NCBI RefSeq assembly: GCF_027409185.1
Contig: NC_084469.1
Coordinates: 35,276,793 to 35,340,792 of the forward strand
Reading direction: 5' to 3'
Length of the DNA: 64,000 nt
From: Cynocephalus volans
Lineage: Eukaryota > Chordata > Mammalia > Dermoptera > Cynocephalidae
Positions 12,584 to 25,204 of this stretch are shown here, piece by piece. Position 1 is the first letter of the stretch; each line of letters begins with the position of its first letter. The notes below the pieces were generated by a model, which worked only from the letters and a program-made list of their open reading frames with translations, did not search any database and was not told the origin of the DNA. The translations under genes were made by a program, and so were the position numbers.

Positions 12584-14073
12584 CAGATAGTTTGCTCTTA
12601 GTGTATAGAAATCCTACTAATTTTTGTATGTTGATTTTGTATCCTGCAACTTTACCAACTTTGTTTATTATTTTTGACAGTTTTTTAGAGAAGTCTTTAG
12701 GGTTTTCTATATATAAGATCATGTCATCTGTAAAGGGACAATTTAACGTCTTCCTTTCCATTTTGGATGCCTTTTCTGTCTTTCTCTTGACTAATTGCTC
12801 TGGCTAGAACATCCAGTACTATTTCGAATGTAAGTGGCAGGGGTGGGCATCCTTGTCTTGTTCTGGGTCTTAGAGGAAAGGCTTTCAATTTTCTCCCACT
12901 GGATATGACGTTAGCTGTGGGTTTATCATATATGGACTTTATTGTGCTGAGGTACATTTCTTTCATCCCTAATTTCTCGAGAGTTTTCAATATGAAAGGA
13001 TGATGTTTTGTCAAATGCTTTTTTCTACATCTATCAAAATGATCATATGGTTTTTGTCCTTCATTCTGTCAATGTGATGTGTCACATTTATTGATGTGCA
13101 TATGTCGCACCATTCTTGCATCCCTAGGAAAAGTCCCACTTTGTCACGATAAATGATATTTTCAATGTGCTGTTAAATTCAGTTTGTTAGTATCTTCGTT
13201 GGGGATCTTTGAATCTCTGTTCATCAGGACTGTTGGCCTACGGTTTTCTTTTTTTGTTGCGTCCTTGTCTGGTTTTGGTATCAGAGTAGTGCTGGCTTCA
13301 TAAAATGAATTTGGAAGTGTCCTCTCCTCTTCTATTTTTTGGAAGAGTTGGAGAATAATTGGTATTAATTCTTCTTTAAATGTTTGGTAGAGTTCAGCAG
13401 TGAAGCCATCAGATCCTAGGCTTTTCTTTGATGGGAGACTTTTTATTACTGATTCAATCTCCTTCCTCATTGGTCCATTCAGATTTTCTATTTCTTCATA
13501 ATTTAAACTCGGTACATCGCATGCGTTGAGGAGTTTATTCATTTCTTCTCGGTTATCCAATTTGCTGGTGTACAATCGTTCGCAATAGTCTCGTTATTCT
13601 TTGTATTTCTGTGATAGCAGTTGTAATGTTTCCTTTTTCATTTCTAATATTATTTAAGTATTCTCTCTTATCCTTAGGTGGTCTAGCTAAAGATTTGTCA
13701 ATTTTGTTGATCTTTTTAAAAAACCAAGCATTTGTCTCATTGGTCTTTTCTATTGCTTTTCTAGTCTCTGTTTCATTTATTTCTGCTCTGATTCTTATTG
13801 TTTCTTTTCTTCTACTCATTTTGGGCTTAGTTTATTCTTGTTTTTCTAGTTTCTCAGGTTCGAAAGTAGGTTGCTCATTTGAGATCTTTCTTCTTTATTG
13901 ATGTAGGCATGTATTGCTCAAAACTTCTTTCTTAGTACTGCTTTTGCTGTATCCTGTTAGTTTCGGTATGTTGTGTTTCCATTTTTGTTTGTCTCAAGAT
14001 GTTTTTTAATTTCCGTTTTAATTTCTTTATTGACCCATTGGTTACTCAGGAGCATGCTGTTTAATTTCCATGT

Positions 14074-14152
14074 ATGAAGGTACTTCAAAAAGTTCACATT
14101 AATATTGTCGTTTAATTCCATTTTTCCACAAACTTTTTGAAGTACCCTGGTA
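14074..14152. mobile_element. mariner-like MITE nested in LINE-1
   Basis: A short palindromic insert has arms ggtacttcaaaaagtt (14079-14094) and aactttttgaagtacc (14131-14146), exact reverse complements. It lies between TA dinucleotides within LINE-1 ORF2 sequence. This is typical of a Tc1/mariner non-autonomous element; I cannot name the subfamily with certainty. Confidence 0.7.
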
Positions 14153-14835
14153 TTCATGTATTTTTAGAAGTTCCTTCTATTACTGATTTCTAGTTTTATA
14201 CTACTATGGCCAGAAAAGATACTTAATATTATTTCAATCTTCTTAAATTTGTTAAGACTCATTTTGTGGCTTAATATACAATCTATCCTAGAGAATGTTT
14301 CTTGTGTGCTTGAGAAGAATGTGTATTCTGCAGCTGTTGGATGGAATGTTCTGTATCTGGCTGTTAGGTCCATTTGGTCTAGAGTATAGTTTAAGTCCAG
14401 TGTTTCCTTATTGATTTTCTGTCTGAATGATCTATCCACTGCTGTAAGTGGAACATTGAAGACTTCTACTATTAATGTATTTCAGTTTATCTCTCCCTTT
14501 AAATCTATTAGTATTTGCTTTATATATTTAGGTATTCCAGTGTTGAGCATATATGTAATTGTTATATCCTCTTGCTAAATTGATCCCTTTATTATTATCT
14601 AATGACCTTCTTTGTCTCTTTTTACAGATTTTAATTTATAGTCTATTTTCTATGATATAAATGTAGCTATTCCTGCTCTTTTTTGGTTTCCATTTACATG
14701 AAATATCTTTTTCCGTTCCTTCACTTTCACTGTATGTGTGTTCTTACAGGTGTCTCTTGTAGGCAGCATACAGTTGGGTCTTGTCAGCCACTACATGTTT
14801 TTCAGTTGGAGAATTTAATCCATTTATTCATTTTA

Positions 14836-14927
14836 ATTTTTGACAGCTGGTTGGTAGAAGGATCCGCATCTGTGACCTTGGTGTTATAAGGCTGCACTCA
14901 ACCAATTGAGTAACCAGGCAGCCCAAT
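14836..14927 (-). repeat. tRNA-Ile-derived SINE, monomer, nested in LINE-1
   Basis: Minus-strand tRNA-like body with ttggttgagtgcagccttat and accaaggtcacagatgcgga, then agctgtcaaaaa at its tail. Confidence 0.8.
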
Positions 14928-16024
14928 CCATTTATATTCAAGGTCATTATTTATAGATAAGGACTTACTACTACTCTTCCATTAATTGTTGTCTAGATGT
15001 TTTGTAGACCATTTCTTTCTTTCTTCCTCTCTTACTGTCTTCCTTTGTGGTTAAGTGATTTTCTCTAGTGGTTTTGGCTCCTTGCTTTTTATTCTTTGTG
15101 TATGTACTAAAAGTTTTTGCTTTGTGGTTACCATGGAGCTTCAGAAAACATCTTATAACAGCTTATTTTAAGCTAATAACAACCTAACTTTGATTGCACA
15201 AAAACCTCTACACTTTTACTCCACCCCCCTCATTTTGAAGTTTTAATGTCCTTAACAAATTATTGTAGTTATATTGTTTTTAATAGTTTTGCCTTTTAAT
15301 CTTTATACTAAAGATATAAATGATTTACACACCACCTTTATAGTATTAGAGTATTCTGCATTTGACTGTGTATTTACTTTTACCAATGAGCTTTATGCTT
15401 TTAGAGCTTGTGTGTTACTCATTAGCATCCTTTTCATTCAGCTTGAAGAACTGCCTTTAGCATTCCTTGTAAGACAGGTCTGGTGGTGATGAACTCCCTC
15501 AGCTTTTGTTTGTCTGGGAAAGTCTTTACCTCTCCTTTATTTCTGAAGGACAGCTTTGCTGGGTATAGTATTCTTGGTTGGCAGTTTTTTTCTTTCATCA
15601 CTTTTAATATGTCATCTCACTCTCTCCTATCCTGTAAGGTTTCCCCCGAGAAGTCTGCTGCTATGCATATTGGAATTCCCTTACATGTTATTTGCTTCTT
15701 TTCTCTTGCTGCTTTTAGGATCCTCTCTTTGTCTTTGATTTTTGATAGTTTGATTATAACATGTCTTGGGGTAGTCTTAGTTGGATTGAATCTGATTGGA
15801 GACCTTCCACCTTCCTGTACCTGGATATTTATATCTTTTTCCAGGTTAGAAAAGTTTTCTGCTATTATTTCTTTAGATAAACTTTCCACCCCTTTGACTT
15901 TCTCTTTGCCTTCTTTAACCCTATGAAAAACATTTGCTTTTTTGATGCTGTCCCACAAATGCTGTAAGTTCTCTTCATTCTTTTTCATTTCATTTTCTTT
16001 TTTCTGTTCTGACTATATATTTTT

Positions 16025-16147
16025 TCTCTGTTTGTTTTTCTTTTTCTTTTTCTTTTTTTTTTGGCAGCTGGTTGGAGTGGAGGTCCAAACCCATGACCTT
16101 GGTGTTACAAGGCTGCACTCTGACCAGCGGAGCTAACTGGCCAGCCT
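16025..16147 (-). repeat. tRNA-Ile-derived SINE, monomer, nested in LINE-1
   Basis: The T-rich run at 16025-16062 is its tail in reverse. The tRNA-like body reads ctggccagttagctccgctg on the minus strand. It interrupts ORF1. Confidence 0.8.
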
Positions 16148-16359
16148 GACTATATATTTTCAAATAACCTGTTATCAAGTTCACAGATTCTTCTGTTTGA
16201 TCAATTCTGCTGTTGATGCTCTCTCTTGTTTTTTTTGTTTTGTTCATTGCATTTTTCAACTGTAGAATTTTTGTCTGTTTTCTTATAATTACTTCAATCT
16301 CTCTGTTAAATTTCTCATTCTGGTCACTTATTGCTTTCCTCATTTCTTTGAATTGTTTC

Positions 16360-16490
16360 TGGGCTGGCTGGTTAGTTCACTTGGTAGAGCAAGGTGCTGA
16401 TAACACCAAGGTCAAGGGTTCCAATCCCCATACAGGCTGACACCAAAAGAAACAAAAAGCAAAACAACAACAACAACAAAAACCAAAACC
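16360..16490 (+). repeat. tRNA-Ile-derived SINE, monomer, with target-site duplication
   Basis: The sense-strand body begins GGCTGGCTGGTTAGTTCACT and ends in an A-rich tail. A perfect 15-bp duplication, tctttgaattgtttc, flanks it (16345-16359 and 16491-16505). This shows L1-style target-primed insertion into the older LINE-1. Confidence 0.9.
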
Positions 16491-17412
16491 TCTTTGAATT
16501 GTTTCATTGTATTTTCTTGAAGTTCTCTGAGCTTCCTTAAAACATTTATTTCAAATTCTTTGTCAGGTAGTTCATACATCTCCATTTCCTTAGGGTCAGT
16601 CCCTGGCATTTTATTTTGTCCTTGTGGTGACATTATGTTTCCCTAATTGTTCTTGATCTTTGTGACTGTGTGTTGATGTCTGTGCAGTTAAAGAAGTAGG
16701 TACTTATTCCAATCTTTGCAGACTGTTTTTTCCTGGGAACACCCTTTGACTGTAAGCCTGTTCATAGATTCTAGGCAGGCTGTCTGCCTGGCGTGGTCCC
16801 TAAGCCCAAGACCTCTGCAGCTGCTGTAGCACTAGGGGGTACTCTAAGCCCAGGACTTCCGTGACCAGTGTGGCATGAGGCTGGAATCCCATGGTTGCTG
16901 AGGTTGTCACAGCACTGGTTTCTGCCTAAAGCTCATGGCTGCTGAGGTCTGCCACTGCAGTTGGCCAGCAGTGATACAGACTGGAGAGTGAGTCCACCTT
17001 GCAGGGGTTATGGTTCCCACCTGGTGCTGGGGCAGGTCTGGAGGCTCAGACCATGTTCACTGACCTGGATTCAAGGGCCATGAGGGTCTGCTTGATTGGG
17101 TTTTTCTGTTATGGGCCAGTGTTAGGGTCCAAGGCGAAGTCCTATGCTTACTTCCTTCTTTTTCCCAAGCAGACTCTCCTCAAGCTGTTCTGCCTGGGGC
17201 TGGAGGAGGGGTGAGGTGGGTAATATAAAACTGCTCTTCCTCCCCTCCTCAATGCTTATTTTTTTCTTATTGTGCTATAACCAGGTATTGTGATCTTTCA
17301 TCTGGTTTCCTTAGCTCTTGTAAAGGTATTTTCATGTATGGATAATTGTTCAAATTGATGTTTCTGTGGGGGACAATGGCTGGAGAGTCCTCTTCCACCA
17401 TCTTGCTCCACA

Positions 17413-19096
17413 AATCAAGATCTATTGTATGGTTTTAAAGCTATAGTATTTTCTATAAGGTATTAAATCTCCAAATGAAATTATGGTTCTCCATTCTATG
17501 GGAGAAACATTCATTTTCTTTTATTTCCAGCAGAGCTTTTCATCACTTGGCCTTCATTGTGGCACTAAATATCTATACATGAGTAACTGGAACACACATC
17601 TGTATAACTGGCCCAGTCCTTGCCAGGTATGTCTAAAGAGGTTGCCTTTTAGGGTCCTATAATAAGTACAACAATCCCACAGACTCTACTTATTCACACT
17701 TTATCACCAGTGACAATGACATTCATGTATGGAAGAACGGAATTATCATAATTTACTACCAGTAATAGCAGCAGCCAAATACTTATCCTCTGTCAAGGGG
17801 AATATATACCCAGCATACTACTTCTGGCCACTTCTCTTACAAGCAGGTAGGGGAGAAGGCACTAGCTGAGGAGAGCCAGAGAAGATGGGCAGCCATCAAG
17901 GAGTAAGAGGATGACACTAGTTTTCATCTTTTATGTAAACTTCAGTCAGTTGGTTGTGCCTTTCTGGAGTGTTATGATGGCAGGTTCTGAGGTCACTTCT
18001 TTTTTTTTTTTTTTAAAGATGACCGGTAAGGGGATCTTAACCCTTGACTTGGTGTTGTCAGCACCACACTCTCCCAGTGAGCCAACCGGCCATCCCTATA
18101 TAGGGATCTGAACCCATGGCCTTGGTGTTATCAGCACCAAACTCTCCCAAGTGAGTCACGGGCCAGCCCACCCCTTCCCCATTCTTGTCTCACATGAGTA
18201 TAATGTCACTGACTTTGTCCTCTGGCTCCAAGGGTGGGCACATGATCCACTTCTGTCCAAACAGTTATGGGCAAAGTTTGGGAACTGATTCAGAGATGGG
18301 TAGGTGACCTTGTCCAGGCCACTAAGAATCATCCTTGGGATTTTGTTGTTCAAATTATTCTTTTCAAAAGCCTTTCATTTCTTAGGAGTTGCTAAGATGA
18401 TAGGAAATAAGTAAGCCTTGAAGCTGTTGCTGGCTACTTCTGTCACCATTTTGGCAAAGCCCACCTGAGAATGAAGACAACATAGAGGAAAGCGCAGTTG
18501 AGTAATATATAGAGATACCTCACGTGAGCACCTGGATGCAGCCATGCCTGAAGCAAGCAAGGCCTACTCCTGGTCTTTGGTTACATGAACCAAAACTTTC
18601 CTTTAAAAGAATATTGAATCCCTTTTAATCAAAAGAATACTATTAGTACCTAGGTTCGTCTCAGTCAGACATAGGAGAGGGCATGTCAGAGAAAATGTCC
18701 TTCAGTAAGAATGCTCACACCGAGTTTTGTAGATGAGCAAGAGTTAGTCAGATGGAGTTCAGGAAAGTGCTCTGAATTCCACCTGCTACCACACCTGTGT
18801 ATTGGATTCCTGAACTGAGAACGTCTTCTGTCTCACTCAAATTCACACCTCCCACTCCCTGTCTCAGTGTCACTCATCCCACCGAACGGGTATCTTAGAC
18901 AATCATTCTTGCATGAGTTCATTCGACACGTGTGTTTTATGAGTGTACTACATGGGAGGCGCTAAGCTGGGTGCTGTATGTTTGACAAGGTCAGACAATA
19001 TACATGGTGAGCATTCAGCCCCTTCCCATTCTGTGTCCATGGCAGACATTGTTAATCAATCCATGTATGCTTCTCGAGCTAAGAAGTGATCTCAGA
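17413..19096. other. intergenic repeats, no gene seen
   Basis: Apart from the dimeric SINE at 18000-18170, the stretch at about 18220-18600 resembles an old LTR-like repeat (cctgagaatgaagacaacat, catgcctgaagcaagc) that I cannot name. No exon is recognised. Confidence 0.4.
18000..18170 (-). repeat. tRNA-Ile-derived SINE, dimer
   Basis: T-run at 18000-18014, then both tRNA-like monomers in reverse, joined by the ccctatatagggatct linker. Confidence 0.85.
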
Positions 19097-19265
19097 GGGC
19101 CGGCCTGTGGCTCACTTGGTAGAGTGTGGTGCTGATAGCACCAAGGCTGTGGGTTCGGATCCCTATATAGGGATGGCCAGTTGGCTTACTGGGAGAGCGT
19201 GGTGCTGACAACACCAAGTCAAGGGTTAAGATCCCCTTACCGGTCATCCTTAAAAAAAAAAAAAG
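19097..19265 (+). repeat. tRNA-Ile-derived SINE, dimer (cleanest sense copy)
   Basis: The left monomer begins GGCCGGCCTGTGGCTCACTT with B-box GTGGGTTCGGATCCC. The linker is tatatagggatggcc. The right monomer ends cggtcatcctt followed by a poly(A) of 13. Both halves show an A box and a B box like tRNA-Ile. It is the best reference copy of the family in this window. Confidence 0.9.
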
Positions 19266-21185
19266 AATGAGGAAGGGGTTATCCTCACAAGAAAATGGGA
19301 CATTGTTACCAGAATAAAGAGAGTGGGTGCTGCTATCCACACACCCTCCTTTATGTCCCCTTGGGTTGTGAGTTTTCCCCCATCACATCAGAAGCTGCTG
19401 GAGACTTTGTTCTGTTTATCTTTTTGTCCCCAGGACCCAACACATGACCTAACACAGAAGTGTGTCACCGTCTCTTAGCTGATGGATGACCTTGCCAATG
19501 TCTCATTGACACAGTGAAATAACAAGGAAGGAGCTCTCACATTATCCCTCTCCACCATCATACCGACCCTTCTGCGACTTTGCCCATCTGCGCCAACCTC
19601 ACGTCTGTTATGATGGATGGTCTCTGCTCGGTTGGGGTGCCCTTGCTCAGTTGTGACTGTGGTTTGCTGCCCAGCCTTTGTTCTCCTTCCTCCTGGTACG
19701 AGCCTCTCACATTTCCTCTATGAAACCACCCATTCCCATTCTCAGCCATGTGATTTAGGCTGGACTGATTCCATCCATGATTCCAGGGATATATATATAT
19801 ACCATGGTTGGCTTAAGCCACCAGTGTATTCCATTCTTCTGGTCACATTGGTTGGCTCAGGAATCATAGTGTAACCCATGTAGATCAATGAAAAATGAGG
19901 GGGAGAGAATATATTTGCCAGGGTTTTGGAAAAGAGAAGTGTGAGCTCTCTTCCATAGCTCCTACCACAAAAAATCTCCCTCTCTTCTGGTTGGTGTGGT
20001 GTGAGGACATGAGGTCTGGAACTGCCTCTGTACAGCAGCGCTGTGTGGAGCCTGAAGATGAAGCCCACTCTGCGGAAGGCAGAGAGAAGAAAGGAAAAGA
20101 AATCAGGCCCTGTGTCATCTCTGGGACAACCATATTGCAGCCACCAGGCTGGGGAGGCAGAGAATAGAATTGTCACACTCGGCTTAGACCAAGCATGATT
20201 CAGCACCCAGGGCTGGCCATGTTCCTGCATTGAACCAAATTTTGGTTCTGAGGAAAATAGAAAGAAGAATGGATATTGGGTGGGTAGTTAATTGTGTCTG
20301 CCACACATCCTACCTCTGACACTTCCGTTATAGTAGCCAACTTCATTGCGTAACTCAGTTTGAGCTGGAATTTTCTATTGCTGGAACTTATTAAGTCCTA
20401 TTGTTGCCAGTGTCTCTGCGTGAGCTCTGGGTCCTGCCCCTTTCGCCTTCTCAGGCTTTCAATTCTGAAATTGGCTTATCTCTTTCCTGCATCAACTTTC
20501 CTCTCTCAGTGGCTGTCATCAGTGGCTACACATTGGAATTGCCCAGGGAAGCCTTAAAAATTACTAATACCTGGGTCCAATACCCAGAGCCTGGGGTGGA
20601 ACCTGAGTATTGCTTTTTCAAATGCCTCCTAGTCATTCTAATATGAAGCCAGGATTGAGAATCACTGTAAGAAGTTGCTCATCTTGAAAGAAACTTTCCT
20701 TTGACCCCATATCCCCTGTTATTGCTCTATTTCTCTGCTCCACTTCACAGCAAAACTTATCAAAAGAATATTCCATCCTCACTGTTTCTACTTCCCTACC
20801 TTCTGTTCACTATTTCCTTTTTATAATTTTGCAAGCTTAAAAAAACAAATAAGATAAATGCCAAAAAAAAAAAAAAAAAAAAGTGAATGCCAACATTTTA
20901 CAAGGGCCTGCCTCTTTTTGCTTAGTCCTAACTTTCTTATGACTCTCCACACAATTTAGCTAAGAGGACTTAACTATTGCCTTCTTCAAGGTACACTCGC
21001 CTCTGCAGAAGTATGTAGAGAACAATAAAAGGTGACAAAGTGGGGCTATTGATGGAATTGGTGGGGAATTAGAGGTAGAAAAATGCAACAGGTTGATCTA
21101 AGTTATTCTGGATAAAACTGGAAGATTTAACACCAACATTGACTTTTTCTGAATGCCCAAGCCCCATTAAAATGGCAGTAAAGGG
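19266..21185. other. intergenic, no gene seen
   Basis: About 19560-20260 looks like a diverged interspersed repeat in antisense. About 20520-20660 is MER5A-like (ttggaattgcccagggaagc ... gagaatcactg). An A-rich run lies at 20863-20882. No exon recognised. Confidence 0.4.
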
Positions 21186-21662
21186 ATTTTTAAAAAGTGT
21201 TGTGGTCTATTAAACACGTCCACAGATTCTTTTTTTCTCCTTCCATCAAGAGGTTGAGTCCACTTTTCCTCCCACATGAACTCTGAGCAGGTCTCTGACT
21301 TGTTTTGAACAATGGAATGCATTAAAAGTGACCCCGTGCCAGCTCCTGGCCCAGGCTATAGGAGGCCTCTGGAATCGAGGCACTACATAGTGAAGCTCAG
21401 GCAGGACTGAGTGATGAGAGACCACGTGGAAAGAGATAGGCCCAGTCAGCCCTCAGCCATTCCAGACATGTGAGTGGAGCCATTTTTGGACATTCCAGTG
21501 CCACCCTATCTCTTGGGTGAATGTAACTGTGTGAGGGAGTCCAGCTGCCATTTACATACAGACCTGTCCAAACTGCAAAATCACCAGCATATAAACAATT
21601 CTTGGTGTTTTAAGCTACTGTGATTTGGTGTGATTTATTATGCAGCAATAGAAAACTGAAAT
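21186..21662 (+). repeat. MLT1-like MaLR LTR
   Basis: It begins near tgttgtggtctattaaacac and ends with the typical ttaagctactgtgatttggt ... tatgcagcaatagaaaactg segment. Confidence 0.6.
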
Positions 21663-22860
21663 AAGGACAGACCGCAAATATAAGAAACAAACAAAAATCC
21701 AAAATACCCTATCACTATTATCCTCAGAGAAATAAGAGAAAATGTTGCAACCATGAGACACAAACAGGATAGTATTCAAAACATATACACAGAACAAAAA
21801 ATAGCTCTTGAAATTGAAAATATGATAGGAGAAATAACTCAATGGAAATATTAGAAGAGAAAGTCAAGGAAATCTAGTAGAAAATGGTGCAATAAGCAAA
21901 GTGACGGAAAATGGGAAAGAAAGTAAAACAGAGAGACAATTCTAGAGATCCGCATCTAAATCACAGGAGTTAAAAAAAAAGACAACAGATAAAATGAAAA
22001 GAAGGAAATAATCGATGAAATAATTCAAGACATCTTCCCAATACTGAGGGACATGCGTTTCAAGGTTGAAAGGGCCCATTGAGAGCACTGCATGGTTAAG
22101 GAAAGTAGACCACACCATGGCACATCACTGTGAAGTTATGGAAGCTGGGAGCAAAGAGAGGATCCTAAAAGCTCCTGGGGAGAATATCAAGTCATAGGAA
22201 AAGAATCAGGAATCCAGATGGCTTTAGGCTTCTTTATAGCAACCCTGCTTCTAGTGGAGCAGTGCTTTCAAAACTCTGAACAAAAATGATTCCCAAACTA
22301 TCATTCAAGTGTATAAATAGTTTAGAGGCATTTCCAGACATGCAAGATCTTAAAATTTTCTCCTCCCTACCACGTACTTTTGATTATGTAGCCATTGAAG
22401 GACATGCTCTTGAAATAAGCCAAGAAACAACAAAACACAGGATCCAGGAGGCAGGAGCTCTAGCACAGCAGGGAGGTAAAAGGAGCGTGAATGGTGGTAG
22501 AGCAAGGGCCTGGCATGACAGCTAAGTAGCGGGAGAGAAGCCCACAGGACAGACTGGAGACACCTGGAGTGACTCCTCCAGGAAGATGGAGCCGATGCAG
22601 TACTTGATGTGTCTGAACAAACTGAGGTGATCTAGACAAGTGGTGAACTTTGGAGTTAAATTAATGAAAAATACATAGGAAATTAGACTACTACTAATAA
22701 ATATATAATTATTATCTAGAGAGACAACAAAAGGTCTCATAGGGAAGGAAAAAATAATTACCTAGTAGACTCTAATGCCATAATGAGTATACTCTAAAGC
22801 TCCCCTATGGATGGCATGCCCACGATCAGAATCATGTAAACACCAAGCGCCAGTTTGCTC
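21663..22860 (+). repeat. HAL1 / L1M-like LINE fragment
   Basis: The phrases ctttcaaaactctgaacaaa and atttccagacatgcaagatc, and the A-rich composition, resemble the HAL1/L1M internal region in sense orientation. It is highly diverged, with no intact frame. Confidence 0.5.
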
Positions 22861-23797
22861 ACGGCCCTAATGAAACTCTGTTAGAAGGATGGGAGATGAT
22901 GGCAAATGTAATGGGAGCAAGACCAGGAAAAAGAGGGCAATCCTATCTTCCACAGTGGGAAACCAGTACTTGCCTAAAGCTGAAAAATTAGCAAATAAAC
23001 AATACACATGAGCTATTTTGAGATGTGGCTGTTTAAGAGCATCAACAAAAAGAGCGAAAGTTATTGTCTTTGATGAGAGGGAAACAGCAGAAGCGGAGCA
23101 GGGTGCAGCTGCTGTCAGCGGGAAATTTGTGGAACTATTTGACTCTTTAAATAATGTGTGTCTATAGCTTTGATCAGAATTTTAGAACTTAAAAGAAAAA
23201 GAGAAGGCAGGAAAGAAGGAAGGCAGGAAGGAAGGAGGGAAGGAAGGAAGAAGAAAGGCTGGAGTCAAGTCATTCAGGGGTTCAAGGCAGGAGTGTACAA
23301 GATTCGATTGGTATTTTAAAACAGTAAAGTCCCTTTCCAGCTCTCCTTCAATTCATCTGAGATCATCACGGGCTGTAATCAAATATTTAAATGATCAAGG
23401 ACAGTGGTTCTGAAGAAGAATCATCCTAGTACCTATTTAAAATGTATAACCGCAGTGAACTTCTGGAGATTCTGCCTCCCTAGTGTGAGATGGGGCTGGA
23501 ACAAGCACCCAAATAGGTCTGATGCAAGTTTCTGCTGGTTACACCTTGAGCTCTGGGAGAGCTCCTCGGAGGGGAGATGCGGAAGGTGAGGGGTCACAGG
23601 TTTCATTAACACAGACTCACAAATCAATTATCTTTTCAATACTCATTACCTCAGGGAGAAAGTGTCAATTTGGTGTTGATATGTGTTTAGCACCCCTTTA
23701 GCACTAGAAAATCTTCCTCTGGAACAGGGCGCTGGCTGCAGGCAACAGAACCTACCTACAACTGAATTAGACTATTTGTTTTTCACATTTCTTGTTA
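22861..23797. other. intergenic, no gene seen
   Basis: It contains a (GGAA)n-like purine run at about 23213-23254. The remainder looks unique, with no supported exon. Confidence 0.4.
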
Positions 23798-24870
23798 TTT
23801 TTTTTTTAATGTGCAAGTATTTCTTTTAATCACTCCTATTTGTAAATCCTTATTTGTGAAAAACATTGAGGCATTTTATTATCCACCCTCTTCATTCCTT
23901 AAAGACAGGTTTCAGCAAATTCACGTTATCCCCACGACTACATTTCAGAGTTACTGCAGGTGTCAGCAGGTTCATCACCAACACACCTCACTAGAGCTTC
24001 ATACCCTCCTACAACGTTGAAGGCAGCAGCACAGGGCAACCTGCGTCAACAGATAGTGCAAAGGTTTTGAGGGCGTCTCCAGGTGCTTGGAGCCACTGGC
24101 AGTGTCCCAGTCCAAATATGTGTCCGATCTCATGGGTTAAAGTCTTACAGGATCAAAGAGCAAAATGCTAGTTATTTCAGGAATATCATATTTATCAAAA
24201 GCTGAATAGTGACTTGAAGATGTTTTCTGGAGCTTCGTCACTTTACCTTCATTGCATGAGCTATAAACATCACTGCCGTGCCTGGGGAAGCTGAAAATCC
24301 CCACACCGTCTGTCCAAAAGGCCTGTCCAAAGACAAAATTCCAGGAGTCTCTTGGGTAAAGATAAATCATTGTTATCCCCACAACACAGAAAGCATCTTC
24401 AGGCTTCTTCTTTAAGAACTTCAGGATGTGCCCTGCATGAATTTATAGGTTTTGTGTGTTATCAGGGACACCTCGCTGCAGAAACAGGAACCGGTTCCAG
24501 GAGTTTCACCGTCAAGCCATAGAAAAATGCTTCACAGTAGCCCTTGAGCCATTTAGTCTTCACTGATAATGCTGGTGTTTCCTAGAGACCCAATGGACTG
24601 CACATAAATACCACATTTCTCTGGAGAGTGTGTTTTTCTGTGAGGATCATTGAAAAACTGTTCAAGGTCTTGGGGACTCTCAGGATGGGAGGTGATCCAA
24701 TCTGATTTTGAATACAAGGTAATGGGCCAAAGAGACTGCCGGCCAGCTGGAAGGCTTCATTCATTAAATGCTGTTCCCCAGCATCTAATTCCTCAAACGG
24801 TGACACAGCGCTGGGTTCTTTGAGATGAGAGCTGTGTTAATGTCTGTTCCGAGTACTGTGATGTTTGCAT
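23798..24870 (-). pseudogene. AMZ2P: AMZ2 retropseudogene (archaemetzincin-2)
   Basis: This is an intronless, broken copy of the zinc metallopeptidase archaemetzincin-2. On the minus strand it starts at an ATG at 24870 (MQTSQYSEQTLT, then TALISKNPAL). It continues with GEQHLMNEAFQLAGSLFGP, GITMIYLYPRDSWNFVFGQA and DGVGIFSF, and reaches the metzincin zinc motif HEIGHIFGLGH with CQWL near 24080. It fades into an ALVR-like C-terminus near 23960. Frames are interrupted several times. The plus-strand T-run at 23798-23807 would be the poly(A) tail, and sequence up to about 25100 may be former 5' UTR. Absence of introns plus the tail mark a retrocopy. The parent gene lies elsewhere. Confidence 0.85.
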
Positions 24871-25204
24871 AATGACAGGTCGGCTCCACTCCCACGGTGT
24901 TCCTGTGCAGTGCTTTCATCTTTCCGTTCGAATGGGTCGAACACATGTTCCACCGCGAGGCTTTATATGGGAGGAAGGCTCCCATTGAAGTTTTTACCTT
25001 ACAAGGACGGGCATGCCTGGGTCGGACTGGGTCGGGCATGCTGTGGAGGGTGCTTTCACCCCCACATCCTCTGCCTGCCTGCCTGCCTGCCGCAGCCACC
25101 TCCCTGATATCTTCTATTATGGGAAATGAAACTGATTTTAAACTGATAGTAATGACCCAAAGTTTCCTTTAAAATAGCTTATTCAAATTTATAAAAGTGA
25201 AAAG

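Larger units (their letters stand above)
11040..17412 (-). mobile_element. nearly full-length antisense LINE-1, decayed
   Basis: On the minus strand the element runs from a 5' UTR start near 17412 (tggagcaagatggtggaaga) to an L1MA-like 3' UTR near 11040. ORF1 remnants lie at about 16640-15617: a coiled-coil region, then the RRM/C-terminal part with AENFSNLEKDINIQVQE. ORF2 remnants include endonuclease pieces (SRIDCILSHK and GHSSIKLEI, about 14439-14164) and reverse transcriptase pieces from 13575 to 12495, where the usual FADD-type box reads FTDDMILY. The C-terminal end is near 12080-11748. Every frame is broken by stops and shifts, so it cannot move itself. Four SINEs and one MITE are nested in it. 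Confidence 0.9.

Noticed and set aside
19097-19265. Possible functional tRNA genes at the tRNA-like sequences
   Set aside because: All have SINE linkers, poly(A) tails or target-site duplications, and their stems are disrupted. They are retroposons, not tRNA genes.
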